Assembly (NCBI RefSeq): GCF_000300005.1
Contig: NC_018691.1
Span: forward strand, 4,607,001-4,671,000
Direction of reading: 5' to 3'
DNA from: Alloalcanivorax dieselolei B5
Lineage (GTDB): Bacteria; Pseudomonadota; Gammaproteobacteria; Pseudomonadales; Alcanivoracaceae
Length of the DNA stretch: 64,000 bases
The translations under genes were made by a program, and so were the position numbers. This document shows, in pieces, positions 42,429 through 50,537 of the stretch (position 1 is its first letter; every line of letters begins with the position of its first letter). Below the pieces are notes generated by a model, which saw only the letters and a list, made by a program, of their open reading frames with translations, searched no databases and had not been told where the DNA came from.

Positions 42429-45023
42429 TCAGGATAACTGGACTCGCGGCAACAACAGGGTAAAACGGCTACCTTCTCCAGGCGCGCTGACCACCTTGAT
42501 ATCGCCACCATGACGTTCCGTCACTACCTTGACGAAGCGCAGCCCCAGGCCGGCCCCGCGAGTACGGGCCCCGCCGCTGGTGCTGGCACGGCTGAAACGG
42601 TCGAACAGCTTATCCTGGAACGCCTCCGGAATGCCCACGCCGCGATCCCGCACCTCACAGGTCACCTGCCCACCCTGGGTAAACAGGCGCACATCCACCG
42701 AATTGCCTTCGTAGCTGTATTTGACCGCGTTGGTGAGCAGATTCACTATCAGCCGTTCCAGTAACTCGTTATTGCCCTTTACCCAGACCTCCTCGGTCTC
42801 GTCGTAGGCGAACCGCAGGGTGATATCCCGGGTCTGCGCCTGGATCTGCACCTGATCGATGGCGGATTCCACCACATCGAGCATGTCCAGTTCCATCATT
42901 TCCACCGAATCCACCCCCTCGACCCTGGCCAGTTGCAGGAACTGCTCGGCGATGTTCAGGTTACGTTCGGCGTAGTGCTCCACGTTATCCAGGAAGTCCG
43001 ACAACCGCTCGCCATCCGGGCCATGCCGCATCTTGCCCACCAGCGCCAACACCGACACCATCGGCGAACGCAGATCATGGGACAGGAAATCCAGCATCTC
43101 GGTACGGGTGCGCATGGCCTGCTTGACGTCGGAAATGTCCTTGAGGCTGATGATCAGCATGCGCCCCGGCTGGTCGCCGGCGTGTACCAGAATCATGTCC
43201 AGATAAAGATCCATGCCACGGCGGTTGCGGCATTCTTTCTGCACCCGGCCGTCCGCCAACGCTTCCTGAAGCAGCGTGCGCCAACCGCGATCGCCGCTGA
43301 ACTCCAGTTCACGGCCAATATCCGCCAACCCCAGGGTGTCCTGGGCCACGCCCTCGATACTGAGCAGATAGGACGCCTGCGGATTCATGAACACCGCACC
43401 ACCACAGGCGTCGGTGATCAGAACCCCTTCACTCATCTGCGCCAGACCGACCTGGAAGAAGCGGGTCAACGCCTGCTGGCGGTGCTCCTCCCGGCGCAAT
43501 CGCTCAATATGCTTCTCCAGCACCTCGTAGCGGGGCCCGATACCAGCCTGATGGGTTTCGGTACGCGCCAGCATGGCGCGAATCCAGTAATCATAGGTGT
43601 CCGCATCCACGGCCTGGCGCCAGACCACGGTCAGTTCATAACGCTTGCCGTCATGACGGAACGGATAACGACGGGACAGCTGCCCCCGCCAGGCGGTGGC
43701 TTCCAGTTGCTCGCCGCCGGACACCGGAGCACCGGCCTGAGCCTGCAACCGCCAGGACCGCACCGGCAGCACCTGATCCAGCATGCGCAGCATCCGCGAC
43801 AGCGGCGCCGGCTCGGTGAGGCGGCGGTTCAGATCACTGTATTCCGCCAGGCGCTCCAGAGCGTTGCGCATATACGCCATGGAGTATTCCAGGCGCCGCC
43901 AGGTCCACAGCGGGTAAGCCACCACCGCGGCGATGGCCGCCGCCGCCGGCGGGAACCAGATCTGCCAGACCGCCAAAAGCGCGTAACAGATTCCCAGCGT
44001 GAACAGCAGAGAGCCCAGAATCAGCGGAATACTCCAGCGCGGCAGGAAGAACGGCAGCAGCAGCGGTGCCAGCAAGGCCAGCACCACACCAAGGGCTATG
44101 GCCCAGGGCCGACTCATGCCTGAAATCATGCGCTCATGGCGCAGACCATCGAAGATATTGGCGTTGATTTCGACCCCCGCCATCAGGTCCCCCTGCCCGG
44201 CCATGGGTGTCGGCAGCATATCGCCCAGACCCGCGGCCGTTGCGCCGATGAACACGAACTGGTCCTTGATCAATTGGTCCGGAACCCGGCCCTCCAGCAC
44301 ATCCACCGCGGAGACGTGCGGATAGGTTCCCGCGCCGCCAGCGAACGGAATGAAACGGGGGTATTTGCGAACGTTGGCCAGGCCGACGAAATCGTCGTTT
44401 TCGCCGGCGGGGAAGCGGTCCTCGGGGATCAGCCCTTCGCCTTCCAGCATCGCCTGGGTAATGTGCGGCCACCAGGGTTGCCCGATCCCGGAGCGCAAAT
44501 AGACCGAACGGGCCACCCCGTCGCCATCCAGTTCCAGATCCACATGGCCGAGCCCCCGGGCGGCGCGGGCGAAGGGCCCCGCCGGCAGCACCTCGATCAG
44601 TTGCCCGCCGGCGCGCAGCTGCTCCACGTGCACCGGCAGATAGACATTGCCATTTTCGGACAACGCCCTAACCAGCGCCTGGTCCGCCGCCGGACGAGAC
44701 CGATCCGGTTCCGACAGGATCAGATCCATCAGCACCCCACGGGCACCCTGTTTGGAGAGCTGGTCAATCAGACGGGCATGGATACTGCGATCCCAGGGCC
44801 AGCGCCCCACTTCCCGCAGGCTGTACTCATCGATGCCGACAACAAGAATGTCGCCGGAGGGCTCCATCGGCAGCCGCGGCAGCAGGGTGTCGTAGACGTA
44901 ACGATTGAGGAAAGACAAACCGCCGCTGATGGACAGCAGGGTGCACAGGCTCGCCACCACCAACAGCACGGACATGTGCTCAACCAGATAACGGCGCTGG
45001 TGGCTATCGAACCCTCTACTCAT
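42429..45023 (-). CDS. CHASE2-domain sensor histidine kinase
   Basis: An 864-residue inner-membrane kinase. TM1 is near residues 17-37; the extracytoplasmic CHASE2 domain covers about 50-295 (VVGIDEYSLREVGRWPWDRSIHARLIDQL, FVFIGATAAGLGDMLPTPM); three membrane spans lie between 305 and 375; a PAS-like region is near 525-635; and the phospho-acceptor helix is FLSHDLRSPMVSVLALV (His649). The ATPase domain has NLLTNAVKYSYEG and DRGVGIPEAFQDKLFDRFSRAS, ending in GAGLGLRFVKVV. It ends the block response regulator - LysM-FecR protein - kinase. The signal is unknown and probably periplasmic. Confidence 0.93.
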   Translation of the reverse strand: MSRGFDSHQRRYLVEHMSVLLVVASLCTLLSISGGLSFLNRYVYDTLLPRLPMEPSGDILVVGIDEYSLREVGRWPWDRSIHARLIDQLSKQGARGVLMDLILSEPDRSRPAADQALVRALSENGNVYLPVHVEQLRAGGQLIEVLPAGPFARAARGLGHVDLELDGDGVARSVYLRSGIGQPWWPHITQAMLEGEGLIPEDRFPAGENDDFVGLANVRKYPRFIPFAGGAGTYPHVSAVDVLEGRVPDQLIKDQFVFIGATAAGLGDMLPTPMAGQGDLMAGVEINANIFDGLRHERMISGMSRPWAIALGVVLALLAPLLLPFFLPRWSIPLILGSLLFTLGICYALLAVWQIWFPPAAAAIAAVVAYPLWTWRRLEYSMAYMRNALERLAEYSDLNRRLTEPAPLSRMLRMLDQVLPVRSWRLQAQAGAPVSGGEQLEATAWRGQLSRRYPFRHDGKRYELTVVWRQAVDADTYDYWIRAMLARTETHQAGIGPRYEVLEKHIERLRREEHRQQALTRFFQVGLAQMSEGVLITDACGGAVFMNPQASYLLSIEGVAQDTLGLADIGRELEFSGDRGWRTLLQEALADGRVQKECRNRRGMDLYLDMILVHAGDQPGRMLIISLKDISDVKQAMRTRTEMLDFLSHDLRSPMVSVLALVGKMRHGPDGERLSDFLDNVEHYAERNLNIAEQFLQLARVEGVDSVEMMELDMLDVVESAIDQVQIQAQTRDITLRFAYDETEEVWVKGNNELLERLIVNLLTNAVKYSYEGNSVDVRLFTQGGQVTCEVRDRGVGIPEAFQDKLFDRFSRASTSGGARTRGAGLGLRFVKVVTERHGGDIKVVSAPGEGSRFTLLLPRVQLS

Positions 45024-45170
45024 GAACCCCGAACCTCTTCCCTTGGATACCGCCGGGCGCCTTTGTTATGGCATCAAACCGGAGTTCTCACTATCCCGAT
45101 CTATGCCTTTCATTTCCAATGTTTTTTACGCCACGAAGGTGGCAAAAAGAAGCAGCGCATGACGAACGAA

Positions 45171-45196
45171 GGTGGCCGCCATGGACGGTGGCCACC
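45171..45196. repeat. Small palindrome with GCCATGGACGG core, copy 2
   Basis: GGTGGCCGCC-ATGGA-CGGTGGCCACC folds with one mismatch. A related palindrome (TGACCGCC-ATGGAC-GGCGGTCA) lies at 15328-15349 after the HxlR gene. It is in the 186-base gap before the CHASE2 kinase gene. Confidence 0.55.
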
Positions 45197-45209
45197 GAGG
45201 CATGGAGGG

Positions 45210-46277
45210 TCAAAGCGCGAGCAGCAAGCCGGCACCGCCGATGAACAGAAGGGCATCCCAGGGCCAGGCGCCTTTGGATACCGTGGCATCCAGCAAACGT
45301 TCCTGTCCACGCAGTCCCCGCGCATCAATCGCCCTTACCAGTAGCTGATACTCGCCGGCCTGGGGTTTGGCGCGCCATCGCGACTCGCTGATCTGCTCAC
45401 TCTGTCGCAGAACGCCATCGGCATCGAACAATTCCACTGAATAGGCTTCGGCGCCTTCCACCGGCGACCATTCCGCGCGCAGGCCGCGAGCGCCGGCCTT
45501 CAACGTCACATCCGGGGCCGGCAGCAACTTGACCGGTTTGGCCGGCGCCTGGCCATCCCGCGCCACCGTGCCGTAACCGGCGGGTACCGGCGTGGTGCCG
45601 CGGGCGGCCGCGACTTCCACTTCGCCTTTCACCACCTCGCTGAGGGTGGCGGCGTCATCGGTGACGCGAACGTGATACTCGGTACCGCGAACCGCGGTCA
45701 TCACGCCGGGCGTGTAGACACGAAACACCCGGGCATCGGTATCGCGGGGCGTGACGGTGTTACGGATGGCGCCCCGCTCCAGTTGCAGCTCCGTGGGCTC
45801 GTTGCCGACATCGACGAAACGCCGGTAATGATTCACCTTGAGCACCGTATCGGGTTTCACCGCCACCTCGGAATTGTCGGCGAAACGCACCACCACGCTG
45901 CCGGCCTCGCCGGTCTCGATGGTGTCACCGAAGGCGATCTCCGCGCCATTTTCCACCGGCTCCGGGGCGTTATCGCCAACCAACAGCCAGACCTCGCCAT
46001 TGACCCGTTCGGCACGGGCGGGCATCGGCTGTTCCTTGAGCCAGGCGAGCGGGATCAGAATGACCTTGCCCGGAGACATGCGATAGGGGTCATCCACCGC
46101 ACTGTTCGCCGCCAGTTGGCGCCAGCAAAACACCGGGTCCTGAGCGAAGCGCTCACACAGATTCCACAGAGTATCGCCAGGACGAACGGTGTATTGCCAG
46201 TGATCGGCAGTGGCATCGGCTTGCGCCGTGGCGGCGATCACGCACAGCACCACGGCGGCCAACCAGCGGGAAAACAT
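45210..46277 (-). CDS. LysM-FecR domain protein with C-terminal membrane anchor
   Basis: A 355-residue envelope protein. The signal peptide is LAAVVLCVIAATAQADA; a LysM domain follows at about residues 29-76 (YTVRPGDTLWNLCERF ... MSPGKVILIP), which would bind peptidoglycan; then a FecR domain (about 105-215; AEIAFGDTIETGEAGSVVVRFADNSEVAVKPDTVLKVN, GVMTAVRGTEYHVRV), a fibronectin-like repeat, and a last hydrophobic segment (ALLFIGGAGLLLAL). It lies seven bases after the response regulator and 186 bases before the CHASE2 kinase. The combination suggests that it senses or passes on cell-wall state. Confidence 0.9.
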   Translation of the reverse strand: MFSRWLAAVVLCVIAATAQADATADHWQYTVRPGDTLWNLCERFAQDPVFCWRQLAANSAVDDPYRMSPGKVILIPLAWLKEQPMPARAERVNGEVWLLVGDNAPEPVENGAEIAFGDTIETGEAGSVVVRFADNSEVAVKPDTVLKVNHYRRFVDVGNEPTELQLERGAIRNTVTPRDTDARVFRVYTPGVMTAVRGTEYHVRVTDDAATLSEVVKGEVEVAAARGTTPVPAGYGTVARDGQAPAKPVKLLPAPDVTLKAGARGLRAEWSPVEGAEAYSVELFDADGVLRQSEQISESRWRAKPQAGEYQLLVRAIDARGLRGQERLLDATVSKGAWPWDALLFIGGAGLLLAL

Positions 46278-46283
46278 AGGCGT

Positions 46284-46973
46284 TTATTCTTCCATTGGTT
46301 CCAGCCGGTAACCGTGCTGGTACACCGTCTTGATGCGATAACCGCGTTCGGGACGGATTTGCAGGCTGCGGCGGATGCGGCTGATATGGACGTCCACCGT
46401 ACGGGACTCAATCGGCGTCATGATGCCCCACACCTTTTCCAGCAGGTGCGCCCGGGACATCAATTTACCCACGTTCTGGAACAGGTAACACGCCAGCTCG
46501 TAGTCCTTGTCGGTGAGTTTGACGGCTTCGTCGTCGAGAAAGATCTGTCGCCGGGCCCGGTCAATGGTCCAGGGTCCAACGTTGAGGGTTCCTTGATCGT
46601 CCATGTCGGCAACACCCGCTCGCCGCCCCAGGGCAGTGAGTCGGGCCAGCAGCTCCGCTTGTTTAACTGGCTTAACCATATAGTCGTCGGCTCCCTGGGT
46701 CAGCGCGCCCACGATGGAAGACTCGTCATCGCGTTGAGTGGCGAACAGGACAGGCGTGCGATTGCCACTGGCACGCACTTCCTCGAGAACGGCGTAACCA
46801 CTCATATCAGGCACTTCCCAATCGAGTACCAGGAGGTCGAAGGTGTCCCGTCGCAGCAAGCTCATGAACTCGCGACCGCTGGACAGGTGCATACACGTGT
46901 GGCCTGCTTCGCGCAGCCAGTGTGTCACCAGCTCGGCCTGGGCCTGGTCGTCTTCTAGGTAGGCGATACGCAC
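46284..46973 (-). CDS. OmpR-family response regulator of the CHASE2 system
   Basis: A 229-residue response regulator. The receiver domain has acidic residues in YLEDDQAQAELV, phospho-Asp51 in LLVLDWEVPDM and Lys in GADDYMVKPVKQAELL. The winged-helix output domain contains LTDKDYELACYLFQNVGKLMSRAHLLEKVWGIMTPIESRTVDVHISRIRRSL. It starts with GTG at 46973, preceded by GGAG eight bases away. It heads the three-gene operon. Confidence 0.93.
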   Translation of the reverse strand: MRIAYLEDDQAQAELVTHWLREAGHTCMHLSSGREFMSLLRRDTFDLLVLDWEVPDMSGYAVLEEVRASGNRTPVLFATQRDDESSIVGALTQGADDYMVKPVKQAELLARLTALGRRAGVADMDDQGTLNVGPWTIDRARRQIFLDDEAVKLTDKDYELACYLFQNVGKLMSRAHLLEKVWGIMTPIESRTVDVHISRIRRSLQIRPERGYRIKTVYQHGYRLEPMEE

Positions 46974-47218
46974 CGTTTTTTCTCCATCCTAATGTCGCAA
47001 GAGGTTACCGAATCCACTCCGGTATCGCGGGAAAAGATTGTAAAATGCCGACCCGCCGAGCCTCGCTGAAACCCAGGAAAAACGTGCTTTTCACGCCTCT
47101 CCCCCCGGGCATAGCCGATGTCCGCATCACCCCCTGACGCGGAACCCTGAAGGGACGGGATCGCGGCCCCGTCCACAAGCCGGATGATTATACGCGCCTT
47201 GTCGTTCATTCCCAATCG

Positions 47219-47247
47219 TGGACTCACCGACGCTGAACCGCTATCAT
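47219..47247 (+). promoter_or_regulatory. Promoter of tRNA-Arg
   Basis: TGGACT (47219-47224), a 17-base spacer and TATCAT (47242-47247) resemble the sigma-70 consensus; transcription would begin about 45 bases ahead of the tRNA. The 324-base stretch 46974-47297 otherwise holds only the upstream region of the response-regulator operon. Confidence 0.5.
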
Positions 47248-47297
47248 GCGCGTCCGCGCCCCCAGGGTGCCATCGAAAGTGCCATGAAAATCGTTTT

Positions 47298-47374
<77 letters not shown>

Positions 47375-47375
47375 T

Positions 47376-47418
47376 ATAAAACACAAAAGCCCGCCCTGCG
47401 CGGGCTTTTGTGTTTTAT
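47376..47418 (+). terminator. Terminator of tRNA-Arg
   Basis: The arm ATAAAACACAAAAGCCCGC at 47376-47394 pairs perfectly with 47400-47418 over 19 bases. Confidence 0.9.
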
Positions 47419-47593
47419 CGGGTCTGCTCGAGGGCCTTGATTCGAACCTCCGTTCGACACTCGACAGCCTCACCGTCGAGTGGACGCCCAACGGGCGCCC
47501 GAAGGGGACGCTCCAACGGAGCGTATCAATCCTCTCGGGCCAGCCTATCCAGTACGCGTGATCCCTTCGGTTTATCGGGTCTGCTCGAGGGCC
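47414..47593. repeat. 23-bp direct repeat enclosing tRNA-arm remnants
   Basis: TTTATCGGGTCTGCTCGAGG plus GCC occurs at 47414-47436 and 47571-47593. Between them lie a reverse T-arm copy (TGATTCGAACCTCC near 47438) and a forward partial tRNA end (CAATCCTCTCGGGCC near 47527). It looks like decayed tRNA or attachment-site sequence next to tRNA-Arg. The remainder of 47375-47758 is the terminator and the REP copy at 47638-47709. Confidence 0.6.
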
Positions 47594-47637
47594 ATTCGCT
47601 GCCAAGACAGCTTCCCACAGACCGAACTACGAAGCCG

Positions 47638-47709
47638 CTGTAGGAGCTAGCCTTGCTGGCGAAAGAGCACAAGGCCAAACAGATTCGCCAGCAGGGCTGG
47701 CTCCTACAG
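47638..47709. repeat. REP-like palindromic repeat, copy 5
   Basis: CTGTAGGAGCTAGCCTTGCT onward (47638-47664) pairs with the complement ending at 47709, with a few mismatches on the left arm. A half copy of the TGGGAGC type precedes it at about 47593-47620. Confidence 0.8.
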
Positions 47710-47758
47710 CGACCTTGTAGCGACCTCCAAGTTCATACCTCCAGGAAAACGAGGCTCA

Positions 47759-48601
47759 TCACTCCTCCCCCAGCAACCGCAGCGGATGCTTGCCATCCAC
47801 CATGCCCATGAACGGCGGCATGATGGAATAGCCGATCAGCGACCGAAGCTCCGGCGACAATTCACGCACCACCTCCCTGGACAGCTCCAGCAGGAAGTTC
47901 TCCTGTTGCCGCAAATAGGCCTCGCAATACTGGCAGGTCACCGCAAGACGGGGCTTGTCGGAGCGATTCTCTCCACCGCCGTGCCAGGTGGTCCCCAGGA
48001 AAAACAGCACCGAGCCAGCCGGCATGACCGCGGGTATCGCTTCTTCCCACCTCCCCCTGCGGTCCTGTCCCCAGGTGTGACTGCGCGGGATCACCACCGT
48101 GGCCCCGTTCTCTTCGGTGAAATCGTCCATAGCCCAGATCGTCGCCGCGCCCAACGGCGGCCGTGGCCGCGGCACTTTGTAGAAACTGTCATCCGCATGC
48201 AGAAGCTGCGGTGCCTCCCCGGGCAGAATGTTGATGATCTGGGCCTGACTGATGAGGTAGTTGGGCAGGAACAGCTTGTCCATCAAACCCAAGATACGCG
48301 GGTGATCCGCCAGATGATCCAGAACCCGGGTCTTGGAGAAAACGTCATAGACCCGTTGTGTAAGGGCCCCTTCGAAGGTATTCCTGCCGGTCTTGTCCAA
48401 TAACGGGGTTATCCGCGAACGGATATCGCTTAATGTGTCCCGGTCCAGCACGCCCTCGATGATGACGTAGCCCTCACGCATCAGGGTGTCGAAGTCCCGG
48501 TCGATCTCCGGCGAGCTGCGCTCGACGGATGGCCGCAAGGCCTTGTGGCGAGCGGCCAGATCGCTGTCCAGCACGCTCAGATTGGCGATTTTGCGTGGCA
48601 T
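47759..48601 (-). CDS. Phytanoyl-CoA dioxygenase (PhyH) family protein
   Basis: A 280-residue Fe(II)/2-oxoglutarate-dependent oxygenase of the PhyH family. The iron site is His-X-Asp in QLLHADDSFY plus a later His in TWHGGGENRSDKPRLAV, with Arg for 2-oxoglutarate following. FDTLMREGYVIIEGVLDRDTLSDIRSRI is the typical start of the fold. The ATG at 48601 is six bases after GGGAG; an ATG six bases upstream is also possible. It is divergent from a TetR regulator with a palindromic operator between. It may hydroxylate a substrate near the carboxyl group ahead of the beta-oxidation genes that follow. Confidence 0.9.
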   Translation of the reverse strand: MPRKIANLSVLDSDLAARHKALRPSVERSSPEIDRDFDTLMREGYVIIEGVLDRDTLSDIRSRITPLLDKTGRNTFEGALTQRVYDVFSKTRVLDHLADHPRILGLMDKLFLPNYLISQAQIINILPGEAPQLLHADDSFYKVPRPRPPLGAATIWAMDDFTEENGATVVIPRSHTWGQDRRGRWEEAIPAVMPAGSVLFFLGTTWHGGGENRSDKPRLAVTCQYCEAYLRQQENFLLELSREVVRELSPELRSLIGYSIMPPFMGMVDGKHPLRLLGEE

Positions 48602-48636
48602 GAGCATCTCCCTTTTGTCATTGTGATGGCCTTTCG

Positions 48637-48662
48637 GCATTGATTTGAATTCAATTCAATGC
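48637..48662. promoter_or_regulatory. 26-bp near-perfect palindrome, putative TetR operator
   Basis: GCATTGATTTGAATTCAATT followed by CAATGC is palindromic except for one mismatched pair and has the core TTGAATTCAA. A second inverted pair, TTGAA-CTGGA-TTCAA, lies at 48690-48704. Both are between the divergent PhyH and TetR genes. TTGAATTCTCAA also occurs at 62792-62803, ahead of the thiolase gene. Confidence 0.65.
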
Positions 48663-48813
48663 CGATCCAAGGCAGCCGTCAACCGGAAATTGAACTGGAT
48701 TCAACACCACCTCATCCCTACAACCCTGATTGATCTTTACCCCTGAATCCCATTGAATGCCCTGGTCAGGCGCCAGTAACCGCCGCCGGCAGCAAAATTG
48801 GGAGAAGGCACAG

Positions 48814-49401
48814 GTGGCAGAGAAAAAGACCTCACCGGATCGGCTGATCGCCGCGGCAACCCGGGCCTTGCAAAAAGGGGACGGGGATTTCGAAATGAGC
48901 ACCATTGCCCGCACCGCCGGCGTCTCGGTGGGGCTGGCCTATCATTACTTCGGCTCCAAGGCCGGATTGATCGCCGCCGTCGTCGAACACTTCTACGAAG
49001 CCCTCGACAACGAGGTCATGATGGCCCGCTTGCCGGTTTCCGACTGGCTCGACCGGGAACGGTTACGCATCCAGTACAGTGTGGCGTTCCATTATCGTCA
49101 TCCTCTGGCCGCCATTATCCTGCAGCGTCTGCGCCGCGAGCCGTCGGTGATGGCGATCGAGCAACAGCGGCTCGAACGGCAAATCGAAGCCGGTGTCGGC
49201 AACATGCTTCAGGGACAAAAACAGGGGAGCGTCTCGGCGGAGCTGGATCCCGCCGCCGCCGCCACCTTTACTCTGGCGGGCTCGCGGGCGCTGATTGCCC
49301 GGGCACTGGCCTTGCCGCCCGGCCAGCGCCCCACGGAACAGGCCCTGAGCGAACAGATCTGGAATCTGATCCGCCAGGCAACCCGCGGCGAGGGCTCATA
49401 G
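48814..49401 (+). CDS. TetR family transcriptional regulator
   Basis: A 195-residue TetR-type repressor. The helix-turn-helix is STIARTAGVSVGLAYHYFGSKAGLIAAVV; the remainder is a helical ligand pocket (FHYRHPLAAIILQRLRREPSVMAIEQQRLERQI). GTG at 48814 is used because GAAGG is five bases upstream. The gene is divergent from PhyH and convergent with the catabolic array, so it is the obvious local repressor; the palindrome at 48637-48662 is its likely site. The ligand is perhaps an acyl-CoA from the pathway. Confidence 0.9.
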   Translation: MAEKKTSPDRLIAAATRALQKGDGDFEMSTIARTAGVSVGLAYHYFGSKAGLIAAVVEHFYEALDNEVMMARLPVSDWLDRERLRIQYSVAFHYRHPLAAIILQRLRREPSVMAIEQQRLERQIEAGVGNMLQGQKQGSVSAELDPAAAATFTLAGSRALIARALALPPGQRPTEQALSEQIWNLIRQATRGEGS

Positions 49402-49408
49402 CCGCGAT

Positions 49409-50527
49409 TTACAGCGCCGCCCAGGCCCGCTTGAGATGATAGTTTTCATCCCCAAACAGCAACCCAAGCGCGGTCAACCGCTTGAAATAGTGGCCCACAT
49501 CCAGCTCGTCGGTCATGCCGATCCCACCGTGCAGTTGCACCGCCTGCTGCCCCACATAACGACCGGACTGACATAGCTGCGCCTTCAGTAGCGCACTGTC
49601 CCGGGCGTGCGACGGGGCCTGCTCCCAGCGGCCCGCGACGGCATCCAGAAGATGCTCCAGATTCTTCATGGCGATGTACATATCGACCATACGGTGCTGC
49701 AGCACCTGGAAAGAGGCGATCGGCACCCCGAACTGTCGGCGAGTCCGGGTATAGTCCAGGGTGCGGCGCAACAGCGCCTGCATCGCTCCCACCGCTTCCG
49801 CCGCCATCATCATGGTCCCCTGCTCCAGCACCTGGCGCAGCACCTCGGCGCCACGCCCGTCCCGGGTCAAACGCCGCGCTTCATCAACGTCAACGGCCGC
49901 CAGAGTCAGACGGGCGCCACGGTGACCATCCATGGTGGGGAAGCCGGTCACCTGGAGTTCATCGGCGTGGACCAGAAACAGCTCCACCGTCGGCCCGGCA
50001 TCGTCCTCGAAGGCTTGCGCCGACACCACGAAATGGGATGCCAGATCACCGCCGATCACCGCCACCTTTTCACCTTCCAGACGCCAGCCACCGTCGATGC
50101 GGCGGGCGCTGGTGGCCAGATGCTCAGGATTGCCACGGCTGATACTTTCCTCCCAGGCCAGCACTGGCATGGCCTTGCCGGCGACCAGCTCGGGCAGCAG
50201 GCTGTCGGCGACATCTTGATTATCCACCAGTGCGATGGCCTGACCACCCAACCCCACCACGCTCAGATAAGGCTCCACCACCAGCGCGTCGCCGAAGCGC
50301 CGCATCAGGCCGAGCGTATCGGTGATATCCCCGCCGAGACCACCATGACGCTCGGCGAAGGGCAGGCCAAGCCAACCCAGCTCGGCGAACTGTTGCCAGT
50401 GTTCCCGGTTGTATCCCGGTTCCTGTTCCACCCAGGTGCGGCGCTGGTGAAAGTCGTAATGGGCATTGAGAAATTTGTCGACGCTGTCTTCCAGCATGAC
50501 GCGGGTTTCGTCGTTAAGAAAAGCCAT
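49409..50527 (-). CDS. Acyl-CoA dehydrogenase, small-subunit-like
   Basis: A 372-residue flavin acyl-CoA dehydrogenase relative. It opens with MAFLNDETRVMLEDSVDKFL and has LAELGWLGLPFAERHGGLGGD-type family sequence, but the middle lacks the usual FAD-contact tryptophan motif, and the C-terminus AVQLHGGIGMTDELDVGHYFKRL matches the second subunit of two-part dehydrogenases such as PimD. It begins ten bases after the stop of the partner gene, so both are surely translated together. It probably forms a heterotetramer with the 50538 product. The start at 50527 gives the usual N-terminus; its own activity is uncertain. Confidence 0.9.
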   Translation of the reverse strand: MAFLNDETRVMLEDSVDKFLNAHYDFHQRRTWVEQEPGYNREHWQQFAELGWLGLPFAERHGGLGGDITDTLGLMRRFGDALVVEPYLSVVGLGGQAIALVDNQDVADSLLPELVAGKAMPVLAWEESISRGNPEHLATSARRIDGGWRLEGEKVAVIGGDLASHFVVSAQAFEDDAGPTVELFLVHADELQVTGFPTMDGHRGARLTLAAVDVDEARRLTRDGRGAEVLRQVLEQGTMMMAAEAVGAMQALLRRTLDYTRTRRQFGVPIASFQVLQHRMVDMYIAMKNLEHLLDAVAGRWEQAPSHARDSALLKAQLCQSGRYVGQQAVQLHGGIGMTDELDVGHYFKRLTALGLLFGDENYHLKRAWAAL

Positions 50528-50537
50528 GGTGCGCCCC

